Of a stretch of 38,338 bases of DNA, positions 1 through 8,986 are shown one piece after another (the first letter of the stretch is position 1; each line of letters begins with the position of its first letter). The notes under the pieces are model-generated. The model was not told the DNA's origin. It made no database searches and saw nothing but the letters and a program-made list of their open reading frames with translations. Source of the stretch: JBEIHI01 sp964655245 (GTDB lineage: Bacteria > Bdellovibrionota > UBA2394); assembly GCA_964655245.1 (NCBI GenBank), contig CAZZLQ010000016.1:1-38338 (forward strand), read 5' to 3'. A program made the position numbers and the translations under genes.

Positions 1-1
1 A

Positions 2-721
2 ACCGTTCAAATGCTGGCGGCAGGTAAAGCGCAATTTGTCATTACCAGCGGAGGAGAACTCATCACCGCTCGCACCAAGGGTGCCGATGTCGTGGCTATC
101 TACAATGTCTATGAGACGTCACCACTGGGATTGATGATTCATGAGTCTCGCGGACACAAGGACCTTCAGAGCTTCCTCAAGTCTGAAGGCACTCTCGCCA
201 TTCAACGAGGACTGGCGTTTGTCGACTTTCTTGAGAGGAAGTTTGGCTTTGGTCGACTCAAGATTGTCCCCTACTCAGGTGGTGTCGCTCAGTTTGTTCG
301 AGATGAAAACTTCTCTCAGCAAGGTTTTATTTTTTCCGAACCCGTCATGGCAAGGAAGCTCGGAGCTAAACCGCGCTTCTTCTTGCTCTCCGACATTGGG
401 TACAATCCGTACATCGAGGTCGTTGCCGTAAGAGGTGAGACGCTTGAGAAACAAGCTGACCTTGTGAAATCATTTGTATCAGCCATCAAACAAGGTTGGG
501 AGGCTTACAACAAGGATCCGAAGGCCACGAATGAAATCATGGCAAAATTGAATCCTGCCATGGATGTTGCCGCAATGAATGAAGGGGCTGCAAGTCAACG
601 CTCTCTCATTGGCGATGGATCCATGAACGAGACTCGATGGAAGGAACAAGCCGATCTCCTTCTTGATCTCAAAAATATTTCGCAAACGGTTGAACCCAAG
701 TCTCTCTTCAGAAACTTTTAG
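2..721 (+). CDS. NitT/TauT-type ABC substrate-binding protein (5' truncated)
   Basis: The reading frame is open from the window edge, so the N-terminus and any signal peptide lie outside. About 239 residues remain. They read as the C-terminal two thirds of an NMT1/THI5-like (SsuA/TauA type) periplasmic binding protein: an early segment on detecting a bound state (AGKAQFVITSGGELITARTKG), the hinge-like stretch GFIFSEPVMARKLGAKP, and a helical tail (LVKSFVSAIKQGWEAYNKDP) typical of the family. Such proteins deliver small solutes (sulfonates, nitrate, pyrimidine precursors) to an ABC permease; the substrate here cannot be told. The next gene, an MscS channel, starts 9 nt after the stop, so the two are probably cotranscribed. 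The ATPase and permease are not in the window and may lie upstream. Confidence 0.8.
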   Translation, partial: TVQMLAAGKAQFVITSGGELITARTKGADVVAIYNVYETSPLGLMIHESRGHKDLQSFLKSEGTLAIQRGLAFVDFLERKFGFGRLKIVPYSGGVAQFVRDENFSQQGFIFSEPVMARKLGAKPRFFLLSDIGYNPYIEVVAVRGETLEKQADLVKSFVSAIKQGWEAYNKDPKATNEIMAKLNPAMDVAAMNEGAASQRSLIGDGSMNETRWKEQADLLLDLKNISQTVEPKSLFRNF

Positions 722-730
722 GCTAAGATT

Positions 731-1807
731 ATGGATTGGATTCACTCCATCATTGGAGATCACGATGTTCTGGGAAACACCATCGCTGAATGGTCTGTAG
801 GTGGTGCGATTTTTATCGGCTCATTTCTTTTGCTCTTCATTGCAAAGGGCTTGCTCAAAGGAATCCTCACTCGCCTTGCCAAGAGAAGTCCTTCTGATGC
901 CCATGATTTTCTTTTGCGGCTCATTACTCGCACCTATACGGCCATTCTTCTGATTGTGGCCCTTCATCTTGGAGCTATCAATTTGGAGCTGCTGCCTGAG
1001 CTTCGAAAGATTTTAAAAATCACATTGGCGTTGAGCGTTTTGATTCAGCTGATGATTTGGGGCAATCAGCTCATTGAGTTCCTTGCCCTAAGAGTGGTGA
1101 AGGCCCGCGAAAGCCGGCTGGGGATGAAAGATCCAACAGTTCAAACGATTATTCCCATTCTGCGATTAATCGGGCGAATAACTCTCTTTGCGGTCTTGCT
1201 TCTGCTGACCCTCGATAACCTGGGGGTTAACATCTCAGCGCTCCTCACCGGCTTAGGAATCGGAGGCGTTGCTGTTGCGTTGGCGATGCAGAATATTTTA
1301 GGCGATCTGTTTGCGTCGTTGTCTATTGCGATCGATCGACCCTTTGAAGTGGGAGACGCCATCATTGTGAACAATCAAACGGGAACAGTGGAGCGGATAG
1401 GACTTCGAACCACTCGCGTGCGTTCAATCAATGGCGAAGAACTGGTGTTTCCTAATAACATGCTTCTGAATTCTCAAATCCAAAACATGCGTCGTATGAA
1501 CGAGAGGCGCGCAACGTTTAGTTTGGGATTAACCTACGATACAAATCCCGCTCAACTGGCCAAGATTCCCAATATTCTGAAAGAGATCATCTCAGCTCAA
1601 CCAGGTTTGCGTTTTGAGCGTGCAGACTTCCGATCATTTGGGGATTCGGCTCTCGTGTTTGAGGTGATTTATTGGACTGAGTCGCGAGATATCTCCGCTC
1701 ACCGCGAACGACAGCATGAGATTAACGTGGAGATTTTTCGTCGCTTTAAGCAAGAAGGCCTTTCGTTTGCCTACCCCACTCAGACCCTCTATCTGAAGCA
1801 GAACTGA
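731..1807 (+). CDS. MscS-family mechanosensitive channel
   Basis: This 358-residue membrane protein has about five hydrophobic segments (roughly residues 28-48, 72-92, 98-118, 145-165 and the pore helix near 175-195), followed by the cytoplasmic beta domain of small-conductance mechanosensitive channels. The pore helix and start of the beta domain are easy to recognise: GLGIGGVAVALAMQNILGD, then a segment with SIAIDRPFEVGDAI and GTVERIGLRTTRVRS, then FPNNMLLNSQIQN. MscS channels open on membrane tension to release solutes during hypo-osmotic shock. The length is somewhat above E. coli MscS (286 aa) because of extra N-terminal helices. It follows the binding-protein gene by 9 nt and is probably read from the same message. 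Confidence 0.93.
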   Translation: MDWIHSIIGDHDVLGNTIAEWSVGGAIFIGSFLLLFIAKGLLKGILTRLAKRSPSDAHDFLLRLITRTYTAILLIVALHLGAINLELLPELRKILKITLALSVLIQLMIWGNQLIEFLALRVVKARESRLGMKDPTVQTIIPILRLIGRITLFAVLLLLTLDNLGVNISALLTGLGIGGVAVALAMQNILGDLFASLSIAIDRPFEVGDAIIVNNQTGTVERIGLRTTRVRSINGEELVFPNNMLLNSQIQNMRRMNERRATFSLGLTYDTNPAQLAKIPNILKEIISAQPGLRFERADFRSFGDSALVFEVIYWTESRDISAHRERQHEINVEIFRRFKQEGLSFAYPTQTLYLKQN

Positions 1808-1923
1808 GTCTGATTGCCCCATCAGAGTCGCAGCGATATTTCAAAAAAATCAATAATATTAAATATTTAAACTGGTGAAAAGCGGCACGGCACTTGCTGA
1901 ACAGAGAGTAGAGGAGAACGTCT

Positions 1924-3180
1924 ATGCGTTTTTGGATTCATCGAGGTCCACTATTCACTGTTGCTGCTCTTGTTTGGCTGACAAGTTGTGGCCCTACTCC
2001 GGCTCCGCTTGATCCACTCGAAAATCGACCTGAGTTTCCAAGCCTTGCCATGCCGGCCTCATCTGACTCCCGACTCATTGGCGTGAATCAAATTCCCTCT
2101 GGCTTTTTCCAGGCCACTCAAATCAAAACCTACATTCAACGAAACTACGGCCAGGCCATGATTTCCCATCAAATCAAAAATCCGGGCATGCCAAACAGCT
2201 CCGATACATTTAAAACTGACATTGACCTCGATCAAAGCCCTAGCGCACTCCAAACAACAACCTACATTCCGCTCGAGATCAAAGCCACGTCGATGGGAGC
2301 ATCAACGAGCAAAAGACGCGCCTATTGGATTTACGTGCAGGACGATTCAGATCTTTCTTGGTCAGCAGGGAGCTCTGCCCCCCAAGGAAGCAACCTCATT
2401 GAAACGCTCAATACGAATCGTGCGGCAGGAAGTGTTTTCTACAGCCGAAGCGTCGACTCAAAAGTAGAGCGAGCAGGTGTTTTGCGACAAAGTGCTGATA
2501 AAATCATCATTCTCTACGAAGTCAAATACCCTCAGAATCTAGAAGTCACTGAAGTCACCTACGAGCGTGGAATCGAGTTTCAAAGCAATCTCATCCCCCC
2601 GGCCAATCGCATTCAAGTTCCTGTTCCCTCGGACCCTTCGGTGATCAAACCCTCGGAAATGTCGGCGGGACTCTTTAAGATTCAAAAGATTCGAAGTCAT
2701 TTCATCTCTCAAGAACATCGTCTTGAGGGAATCTTTGATCATACGGTGACACAGATGGGTCAGCCCTCCGCTTCCGATGTCATTCAGAAAATTTTCGACT
2801 GGGGACAATCCAGTTCACCCTCTCTTGAATCCCATCTGAATCTTCCTTTGGAGCTCAACAAAGCGGACAACACACAAAATCCCGCAGCTCAAAAGAAACG
2901 ACACTTTTGGGAAAAGATGGTGAAGCCGAGTCAATTCTCCTGGTCTGTTGATCAGATGCAAGAAGACAGCCTGTCAGGAGACTCCTTCATGAGAGTTTTT
3001 GAAGAAGGAACCTTAACAGGCAGGGGACTCTATAGCCTCGCAGCGACGTCTCCGGTGATCAGCAAGGCCCTCATGCAAAAGGTTTCAAATAATGAGTACA
3101 AGGTTTACTTCCAGCTCGACGCAGCCAACAGCTACTCATTCATTGCGACCTTTGAATTGACCTTCAAAACCGCTCCGTAA
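1924..3180 (+). CDS. Lipoprotein with two tandem copies of an unknown domain
   Basis: I do not recognise the family. The 418-residue product has a lipoprotein signal peptide ending in a lipobox LTSC (Cys22). The start is supported by a good ribosome site (AGAGGAGAA, 7 nt before ATG). The mature part contains two similar halves, about residues 60-215 and 249-412. Both begin with G(F/L)F..IK/IR, share a P.xSD segment and end a block with a conserved SWS (WIYVQDDSDLSWS and WEKMVKPSQFSWS). Both halves finish in a beta-rich stretch (IIILYEVKYPQNLEVTEVTY; YKVYFQLDAANSYSFIATFE). It stands between an MscS and a TerC gene with no close coupling to either. Attachment to the outer or inner membrane is inferred from the lipobox; Pro rather than Asp follows the GP after Cys, so outer-membrane sorting is possible. 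Confidence 0.8.
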   Translation: MRFWIHRGPLFTVAALVWLTSCGPTPAPLDPLENRPEFPSLAMPASSDSRLIGVNQIPSGFFQATQIKTYIQRNYGQAMISHQIKNPGMPNSSDTFKTDIDLDQSPSALQTTTYIPLEIKATSMGASTSKRRAYWIYVQDDSDLSWSAGSSAPQGSNLIETLNTNRAAGSVFYSRSVDSKVERAGVLRQSADKIIILYEVKYPQNLEVTEVTYERGIEFQSNLIPPANRIQVPVPSDPSVIKPSEMSAGLFKIQKIRSHFISQEHRLEGIFDHTVTQMGQPSASDVIQKIFDWGQSSSPSLESHLNLPLELNKADNTQNPAAQKKRHFWEKMVKPSQFSWSVDQMQEDSLSGDSFMRVFEEGTLTGRGLYSLAATSPVISKALMQKVSNNEYKVYFQLDAANSYSFIATFELTFKTAP

Positions 3181-3247
3181 GTTCAACGTGAGCGTTTTGC
3201 CATTAAGTTTACTTCTCAGCCGCTGGCTCTTGAGATAAAAATTTCGG

Positions 3248-4267
3248 ATGCCAGCAGGAACTCTTCTTTTTCCATTTAGTGTGTACTGGGACTTCTATCT
3301 TCTTTTCATTCTTTTAGTTTTTGCGATGCTCGCTGTTGACCTGGGCGTTTTTCATCGCAAAACCCATGTTGTCACCTTCAAAGAGTCGCTGATCTGGACT
3401 GTTGTTTGGATCACCCTGGCCTTAGCCTTCAATGTTGGGCTCTATTATTACTGTCTCAACAACTTCCCTTCCAACGAGCGGCTTCTGGCGATTCCAGGCT
3501 TTGAGCCTGTAGCCATGGCCAAAGAAGTGGGCCTTGAGTTCCTGACGGGTTACATCATCGAAAAATCACTGGCAGTGGATAACATCTTTGTCTTTGTGGT
3601 GGTCTTTTCGTACTTTCACATTCCCCTTCAGTATCAACATCGGGTTCTGTTTTACGGAATTCTTGGAGCGCTTCTCTTCCGAGCCATCTTCATCGCTTTG
3701 GGTGCCGTGCTCATGCAGTACCAAGCCGTGATCATTATCTTTGGAGCTTTCCTGATCTTTACAGGTATCAAAATGGCCTTTGCTCCGGAGAAGAAAATCG
3801 AACCTGAAAGGAATCCGCTACTCAAACTTCTCAGAAAGATTGTTCCCATCACGAAAGATTTTCATGGCCAGAACTTCTTTATCCGAGAGAATGGAAAGCT
3901 TTTTGGAACTCCCCTTTTGGTGGCGCTCGTTTTTGTGGAATTGAGCGATATTATTTTTGCCATCGACTCGGTTCCTGCCATCTTTGCCATTACAAATGAA
4001 CCCTTCCTCGTTTTCACATCAAATATCTTTGCGATTTTGGGCTTGAGATCGATGTACTTTATGCTGGCGAACGTCGTTGAGAAGTTCATCTACCTCAAGT
4101 ACGGACTCTCCGCAGTTTTGGTGTTTGTGGGCCTCAAAATGGTTTGGCTCAACAAGGCCTTTGATGGGCATTTCCCCATCACGTGGTCGCTGGGAATCAT
4201 CGGCGGGATCATTGGAATCTCTATTGCCATGTCGTTTTTGTTCCCGCGAAAAGATCCGGTTGTTTAA
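3248..4267 (+). CDS. TerC-family integral membrane protein
   Basis: This 339-residue protein with about nine membrane segments belongs to the TerC/Alx family. Diagnostic stretches are the first helix with an acidic residue (FAMLAVDLGVFHRKTHVV), EKSLAVDNIFVFVVVFSYF and the duplicated counterpart ELSDIIFAIDSVPAIFAIT; the Asp/Glu residues in membrane segments are characteristic. Family members are linked to tellurite resistance, alkaline pH response and manganese export, and Alx/MeeF and MeeY-type proteins load Mn2+ onto exported enzymes; which applies here is not decidable. The start at ATG 3248 has only a weak ribosome site. The 67-nt upstream space looks too short for a yybP-ykoY Mn riboswitch. 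The stop overlaps the convergent nitroreductase stop by 4 nt. Confidence 0.93.
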   Translation: MPAGTLLFPFSVYWDFYLLFILLVFAMLAVDLGVFHRKTHVVTFKESLIWTVVWITLALAFNVGLYYYCLNNFPSNERLLAIPGFEPVAMAKEVGLEFLTGYIIEKSLAVDNIFVFVVVFSYFHIPLQYQHRVLFYGILGALLFRAIFIALGAVLMQYQAVIIIFGAFLIFTGIKMAFAPEKKIEPERNPLLKLLRKIVPITKDFHGQNFFIRENGKLFGTPLLVALVFVELSDIIFAIDSVPAIFAITNEPFLVFTSNIFAILGLRSMYFMLANVVEKFIYLKYGLSAVLVFVGLKMVWLNKAFDGHFPITWSLGIIGGIIGISIAMSFLFPRKDPVV

Positions 4268-4962
4268 ATCTTTTTGAAGAAGAGCTGTGAATCAAAGCGA
4301 ATTCTGGGGCTGTAGATTCCTGTGGAATCCTCAGCTCCAATCCCGATAACCATCACCACTCGAGCCGATCGAGGCAAGTCAACGATTCGAGCAACTCGAC
4401 ACTCATCATGTCCCTCCATCGGACAGCAGGCATATCCTTGGTCTACAATTGAAAGCATGAGATTCTCGCAAGCTAGCGCTGTTGATTTAACAGCAATCAA
4501 GGACAGCTCTTTCTTGGTGAAGGGTCCGCGAGGCACCGGCCGAAAAAGTCCTGCGATATTCATCACGAATCCCAAAGTCCGCCCCAAAAGACTCAAAGGC
4601 CCCAGGCGATAATTCATGGGAACGATCTTTCGGTAATAGTGCCAGGCCGACCGAGGAGCTTTGGGCAGAGCCTCCAAAGCCTCAAGCATCAACTGACGAT
4701 TGCGCTTCCAGGTATCAATGCGAGCCACGGCAACAATCAGCTCTGCTGCCGTTTTAGCCGCAGGCTGAGAAAAACAAGCCTCCACAAGCTTCGCCTTTTT
4801 TTCTGGTGATCGAACCCAGTAGAACTCCCACTGCTGAAGATTGGACGAGTTCGGAGCCTTCACAGCGTCATTGAGCGCTCGCTCAATGACAGATTCAGGA
4901 ACAGGGTCCGGAGTGAACTTTCGCACTGAACGTCTCTTTTCAACGACCTCTGAAAACTCCAT
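4264..4962 (-). CDS. Nitroreductase-family FMN protein
   Basis: Start chosen at ATG 4962, preceded by AAGGAG at 5-6 nt; an upstream in-frame ATG at 4992 lacks this site. The 232-residue product shows the nitroreductase fold signatures: the FMN-phosphate binding RRSVRKF near residues 10-16, APNSSNLQQWEF near 36-47, and a C-terminal CPMEGHDE segment followed by a glycine-rich VMVIGIG strand. Such enzymes use FMN and NAD(P)H to reduce nitro compounds, quinones or flavins. A middle insertion (about residues 95-150, with YYRKIVPMNYRLGPLSLLG) makes it longer than the smallest members. It is transcribed away from the VOC gene at 5081, so the 118-bp gap between them probably holds both promoters. Confidence 0.88.
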   Translation of the reverse strand: MEFSEVVEKRRSVRKFTPDPVPESVIERALNDAVKAPNSSNLQQWEFYWVRSPEKKAKLVEACFSQPAAKTAAELIVAVARIDTWKRNRQLMLEALEALPKAPRSAWHYYRKIVPMNYRLGPLSLLGRTLGFVMNIAGLFRPVPRGPFTKKELSLIAVKSTALACENLMLSIVDQGYACCPMEGHDECRVARIVDLPRSARVVMVIGIGAEDSTGIYSPRIRFDSQLFFKKI

Positions 4963-5080
4963 AGACACTCCTTCGATGAGTAAATTCTTCAATAAGGCTC
5001 ATCACTTGGCAACGATCAATACACCTGCTGTCCAAAGGTCATCTAGACCGCTTTACACTCAGCAAGTAGGTCATTTTGCC

Positions 5081-5431
5081 ATGAGGATTCTGGGAGCTTA
5101 CGGAACCATGTACTACGTCTCTGATATGAATGAAGCCTCGGCTTTCTTCGAGGAACATCTCTTCATGAAACCAACTTATCAAAGTCCTCAGTGGACGGAG
5201 TTCGGTCTCACAAACCATCGCCTCTGTCTTCACTATCTTGCCAACGGGGAGATTCACCCGAGAACGGGAATCTTGATTTTAGAGGTGGAGGGGCTTCGAG
5301 ATCTAGTCGAAGAGATGAGAGGCAATGGAGTTCGATTCCACTCCTCCATCAACGAGGTCTCCACTCGCGGTTTATCCTGTGATTTCTTTGACTTGGACGG
5401 CAACATCATGACCCTCTACGAGCGAACATGA
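5081..5431 (+). CDS. VOC (glyoxalase/bleomycin-resistance) superfamily protein
   Basis: A 116-residue single-domain protein of the vicinal oxygen chelate type: an N-terminal strand followed by YYVSDMNEASAFFEEHL, then a beta-rich middle (WTEFGLTNHRLCLHYL) and the C-terminal signature GLSCDFFDLDGNIMTLYER, which matches the 'F.DPDGN.xEL' ending common in this family. I chose ATG 5081 rather than the longer open frame from 4841, because the longer version would run through the divergent nitroreductase gene and add no recognisable sequence. Small VOC proteins may be metal-dependent isomerases or dioxygenases, or binding proteins for drugs; the substrate cannot be predicted. The threonine aldolase gene follows on the same strand 52 nt downstream. 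Confidence 0.8.
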   Translation: MRILGAYGTMYYVSDMNEASAFFEEHLFMKPTYQSPQWTEFGLTNHRLCLHYLANGEIHPRTGILILEVEGLRDLVEEMRGNGVRFHSSINEVSTRGLSCDFFDLDGNIMTLYERT

Positions 5432-5483
5432 TAGAGTCGAGGATTCACTTTGTTCATCCCGGGGCTTCGCGTATGAAAACATC

Positions 5484-6512
5484 ATGCGTAGTTTTGGCAG
5501 CGACAACCACTCCGGCATCCACCCACAAGTCATGCAGGCTCTTCATTCGGCAAATACTGAGCACTGCGTCGCTTATGGAAATGACCCCGTCTCTAAGCGC
5601 GCTGAAGAGGCTTTTCAACGAGCCTTTGGAGCCGACTCCTCTTCCTTTATGGTCTTCAACGGGACGGGAGCTAATGCCATTGCCCTCCAGGCCTGTCTTC
5701 GCTCCTATCACGCCGTCTTGTGCGCCGAAACAGCTCACATTCAAGTCGATGAATGCGGCGCCATCGAAAAATTCACTCAATCCAAATTGCTGACCATCCC
5801 AACGATGGATGGAAAACTTAGTGTATCCGCACTCGAGAGATACCTCGGAGTCCTCGGCAATACACATCACGTTCAGCCAAGAGTTGTTTCAATCACCAAT
5901 CCCACCGAACTCGGGTCTCTCTATCAGCTGGAAGAAATCAAAACTCTTTCTGATTGGGCTCATCAAAACGGACTCTTGGTTCATCTGGATGGCGCTCGAC
6001 TCGCCAATGCCTGCGCTGCACTTGATTGCTCGCTGAAAGCGGCGAGTAAAGATTGTGGAGTTGATATCCTTTCATTTGGCGGCACCAAGAACGGGCTCAT
6101 GAATGCCGAAGCGGTGGTGGTATTCAATCCAGAGCTCAAGACAGGAATGGATTTCATTCGAAAACAGGGAATGCAGCTGTCTTCAAAGATGAGATTCATC
6201 GCTGCGCAATTTCTAGCGTATTTTGAAAACGATCTCTGGCTTAAGAATGCACGATCAGCCAATCACATGGCTCAGAAGCTATCACAGAAGATTCACGAGA
6301 TTCCGGGATGCAAGCCCGCCCGAAAGACCGAGGCTAACTCGGTCTTTTCACTCTGGCCAAAGCCCCTCATCAAGGCCATGCAAGAGAAGCATTACTTTTA
6401 TGTTTGGAACGAGGCCACTCATGAGATTCGCCTCGTCTGCTCGTTTGACACTCAAGAGACTGACATCGACAACTTTGTTGCCGATCTCAAAAGAATCTCC
6501 TCTACGCTTTAA
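5484..6512 (+). CDS. ltaE: Low-specificity L-threonine aldolase (PLP enzyme)
   Basis: The 342-residue product is a fold-type I PLP enzyme of the threonine aldolase/beta-eliminating lyase family. It opens with FGSDNHSGIHPQVMQAL, has the cofactor Asp in LVHLDGARLANA (Asp169), and the Schiff-base Lys202 in DILSFGGTKNG. It cleaves threonine or allo-threonine to glycine and acetaldehyde, giving a minor glycine route, and often acts on other beta-hydroxy amino acids. The length matches the family (about 335-345 aa). The start ATG 5484 agrees with the beginning of family members although the ribosome site is weak. Its 3' end overlaps the convergent icd gene by 11 nt. Confidence 0.92.
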   Translation: MRSFGSDNHSGIHPQVMQALHSANTEHCVAYGNDPVSKRAEEAFQRAFGADSSSFMVFNGTGANAIALQACLRSYHAVLCAETAHIQVDECGAIEKFTQSKLLTIPTMDGKLSVSALERYLGVLGNTHHVQPRVVSITNPTELGSLYQLEEIKTLSDWAHQNGLLVHLDGARLANACAALDCSLKAASKDCGVDILSFGGTKNGLMNAEAVVVFNPELKTGMDFIRKQGMQLSSKMRFIAAQFLAYFENDLWLKNARSANHMAQKLSQKIHEIPGCKPARKTEANSVFSLWPKPLIKAMQEKHYFYVWNEATHEIRLVCSFDTQETDIDNFVADLKRISSTL

Positions 6513-7731
6513 GCTTTTTGGATAGATTGACTGCCACAGCATCCAAGAAGTCTTCAGTGTAAAGGAATTGTCCCTCTGAGAGCTTTTCGCCATGAACCAG
6601 CAGAGCTAGATCTTTTGTCATCTTTCCTGACTCAACCGTTTCCACACAGACGCTTTCAAGAGCATCGCAGAACTTGGCCAACTCAGCATTGCCATCCATC
6701 TTGGCTCGGAAAGCAAGACCTCGAGACCATGCAAAAATTGATGCGATCGGATTCGTCGAAGTTTTCTTTCCTTGCTGATGCATTCGGAAGTGCCGCGTGA
6801 CGGTCCCATGAGCGGCTTCAGATTCAACCACCTTTCCATCCGGAGACATGAGCACCGATGTCATCAAACCCAATGAACCAAAGCCTTGAGCCACGGAATC
6901 CGATTGAACATCTCCATCATAGTTCTTACACGCCCAAATGAATCCACCCGATGACTTCATGGCATAGGCCACCATATCGTCGATCAATCGATGCTCATAA
7001 GTAATCCCAGCGTCTGCAAACTTGGCTTTGTATTCCTTCTGAAAGATCTCTTCAAAGATATCTTTAAATCGGCCGTCGTATTTTTTGAGAATGGTGTTCT
7101 TGGTCGAAAGAAAAAGCGGCCATTTTTTGAGAAGTGCCATATTGAAGCAAGAGCGTGCAAATCCTGCGATCGACTCATCGGTGTTGTACATGGCAAGAGC
7201 GACACCATCGCCTTTGAAGTCATAAACTTTGTGGGTAATCGCCTCACCACCCTGAGGTTGATACGTAATCGTCAAAGTCCCTTTGCCCTTCACCACAAAA
7301 TCCGTGGCTCGGTACTGGTCTCCAAAGGCATGTCGCCCAATCATCATAGGCCTATCCCATCCGGTCACCAATCGAGGCACGTTTTTGCAAATAATCGGCT
7401 CGCGAAAGACCGTTCCATCAAGAATGTTTCGAATGGTTCCGTTGGGAGACTTCCACATTTCAGAAAGTCCAAACTCTTTGACCCTCGCCTCATCAGGGGT
7501 AATCGTCGCGCACTTAATCCCAACCCCCACAGCCTTGATGGCATTGGCGGCATCGATGGTCACCTGATCCTTGGTCTTCTCACGATGCTCCATCCCCAAA
7601 TCAAAGTATTGAATGGGCAAATCCAAGTACGGGAGAATCAGCTTCTCTTTGATGAGAGCCCAAATCACTCGGGTCATTTCATCGCCATCAAGTTCAACTA
7701 CTGGATTTTTCACTTTAATTTTTGTTGTCAT
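6502..7731 (-). CDS. icd: NADP-dependent isocitrate dehydrogenase (eukaryotic-type homodimer)
   Basis: The 409-residue enzyme converts isocitrate to 2-oxoglutarate with NADP+ in the TCA cycle. It belongs to the eukaryotic-like subfamily (about 400-410 aa): N-terminal VVELDGDEMTRVIW, phosphate and substrate region SPNGTIRNILDGTVFREPI, metal-site region YDGDVQSDSVAQGFGSLG, and cofactor-binding EAAHGTVTRH with STNPIASIFAWSRGL. An open frame extends to 7860, but the family start and an AGGA site place the true ATG at 7731 (MTTKIKVKNPVVEL). It is divergent from the Rsm22-type gene, with 106 bp between for promoters, and its end overlaps ltaE by 11 nt. Confidence 0.97.
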   Translation of the reverse strand: MTTKIKVKNPVVELDGDEMTRVIWALIKEKLILPYLDLPIQYFDLGMEHREKTKDQVTIDAANAIKAVGVGIKCATITPDEARVKEFGLSEMWKSPNGTIRNILDGTVFREPIICKNVPRLVTGWDRPMMIGRHAFGDQYRATDFVVKGKGTLTITYQPQGGEAITHKVYDFKGDGVALAMYNTDESIAGFARSCFNMALLKKWPLFLSTKNTILKKYDGRFKDIFEEIFQKEYKAKFADAGITYEHRLIDDMVAYAMKSSGGFIWACKNYDGDVQSDSVAQGFGSLGLMTSVLMSPDGKVVESEAAHGTVTRHFRMHQQGKKTSTNPIASIFAWSRGLAFRAKMDGNAELAKFCDALESVCVETVESGKMTKDLALLVHGEKLSEGQFLYTEDFLDAVAVNLSKKLKA

Positions 7732-7837
7732 AGTCCTGCAGCCTAAGAAACCCAAGGCCCCTTCGTCCACCAATTGATGTCTAAAACTAAGCCCCTTTCT
7801 ATTCGCCAAGGCAGCCGATTTCAGGCACACCAGAGGC

Positions 7838-8986
7838 GTGTCGGCCATTACCCCCACCAAAGCTTGGGAGAGCTTCTTTGATTCAATCGTCTCTCAGTAT
7901 GTCTTAGCGACATTTCTACCTCCGAAACGTCGTGGTCGAGCAGGACGCAAGTTTGACCGCAAAGACTTTGAGTTCTTTGCCCCAAGTGTCTCTGAGCTCT
8001 CGGATCTATTCACTGAGCAGCGGGGCCAAAGCAGACTGATTCACCACTACTTTGATCACGCGCGATTTCAGTCGGCCTACTTACTCTATTTCTATCCTCT
8101 GCATGCTTTTAAGTTTTTCAGCATCCTGACGCCCTTTCTGAAGTCCTTGATGTCGCCCAAGAAAACACTCAAGGTCCTCGATCTCGGCGCAGGCCCCGGA
8201 ACTGCCAGCATGGGACTCATCCACAGCTTCATTCACTCCGATCAAAAAGTTCCTCCTCTTGAGCTGCACTGGATGGACCAGAACTTAAAGATCATGGAGC
8301 ACGGCAAACTCCTGATGGAACGTCTTTATGAAGCGATGCCCGATCGCTTTGAAGCTGCCCCCGTGATTCAGCTGCACCGAGGAGATGCCTTTGGGAAGAT
8401 GAAAAGCTTGCCTCAGGTCGACTGGATCTTGTCGGGACATTTTTTGAATGAGGAATCTCAAAACTCAGACAAATCCCTCATCAAACTGTTGGAAGTCACC
8501 AAAGCGAAACATTTGCTTTGTGTAGAGCCCGCTGTCCGCTCGCAAGCTCAGGGGCTTTCTCATTTTAGAAACTTAATGATTGAGAGCAATTCCGGCTGGC
8601 ATTCTCTTTCGCCATGTCTTCATGACAAATCATGCCCCCTCACAACAGGACGAGATTGGTGTCACTCCTCTCAGCCGATTGAGATTCCTGGATTCTGGTT
8701 CCTTCGATTCTCTGAATGGATCGGCTCTCAGCGTGGATTTCTGAAGCACTCACATTTACTCCTCTCCAAAGATCCAAAGGGAGTTGATGCTCAAATGCGA
8801 AAGTCCATGCTTCGCGTTGTGAGTGATCCAATTGAGATTGGACGACAGAAGTGGAAGATTCTTCTCTGTCAGCCTGAACGAACCCAAAGCCAAGTCATGG
8901 AATCGGATCGTCGACCGAGAATCCATCGCGGTGATGCGGTCAAAACTTCCGCGCTCCGCAGTCTTCAATCAAGCCGCTTTCAGTAA
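7838..8986 (+). CDS. Rsm22/METTL17-type methyltransferase-family protein
   Basis: A 382-residue protein starting at GTG 7838. Residues 112-125 (LKVLDLGAGPGTAS) form the SAM-binding glycine loop of a class I methyltransferase, and WMDQNLKIMEH follows as the acidic-loop strand. A cysteine group near the C-terminal half (Cys228, Cys260, Cys266, Cys275 in the pattern SPC..(5)..C..GRDWCH) matches the metal or Fe-S binding cluster of the Rsm22 family, whose mitochondrial members help assemble the small ribosomal subunit. A role in ribosome assembly or rRNA modification is therefore likely, by family. It converges with the GST gene and overlaps it by 18 nt. Confidence 0.82.
   Translation: MSAITPTKAWESFFDSIVSQYVLATFLPPKRRGRAGRKFDRKDFEFFAPSVSELSDLFTEQRGQSRLIHHYFDHARFQSAYLLYFYPLHAFKFFSILTPFLKSLMSPKKTLKVLDLGAGPGTASMGLIHSFIHSDQKVPPLELHWMDQNLKIMEHGKLLMERLYEAMPDRFEAAPVIQLHRGDAFGKMKSLPQVDWILSGHFLNEESQNSDKSLIKLLEVTKAKHLLCVEPAVRSQAQGLSHFRNLMIESNSGWHSLSPCLHDKSCPLTTGRDWCHSSQPIEIPGFWFLRFSEWIGSQRGFLKHSHLLLSKDPKGVDAQMRKSMLRVVSDPIEIGRQKWKILLCQPERTQSQVMESDRRPRIHRGDAVKTSALRSLQSSRFQ

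Noticed and set aside
1808..1923. Terminator after mscS (CTGAT/ATCAG near 1811-1826)
   Set aside because: The stem is only 5 bp and no T-run follows directly.
3181..3247. Mn-sensing yybP-ykoY riboswitch before terC
   Set aside because: The 67-nt space is short and I could not find the paired helices or the conserved loop.
4841..5431. Longer VOC protein starting at 4841
   Set aside because: The extra part overlaps the divergent nitroreductase gene and its ribosome site.
6502..7860. Longer isocitrate dehydrogenase starting at 7860
   Set aside because: The added N-terminal 43 residues are not family-like and overlap the divergent Rsm22-type gene; ATG 7731 fits the family.
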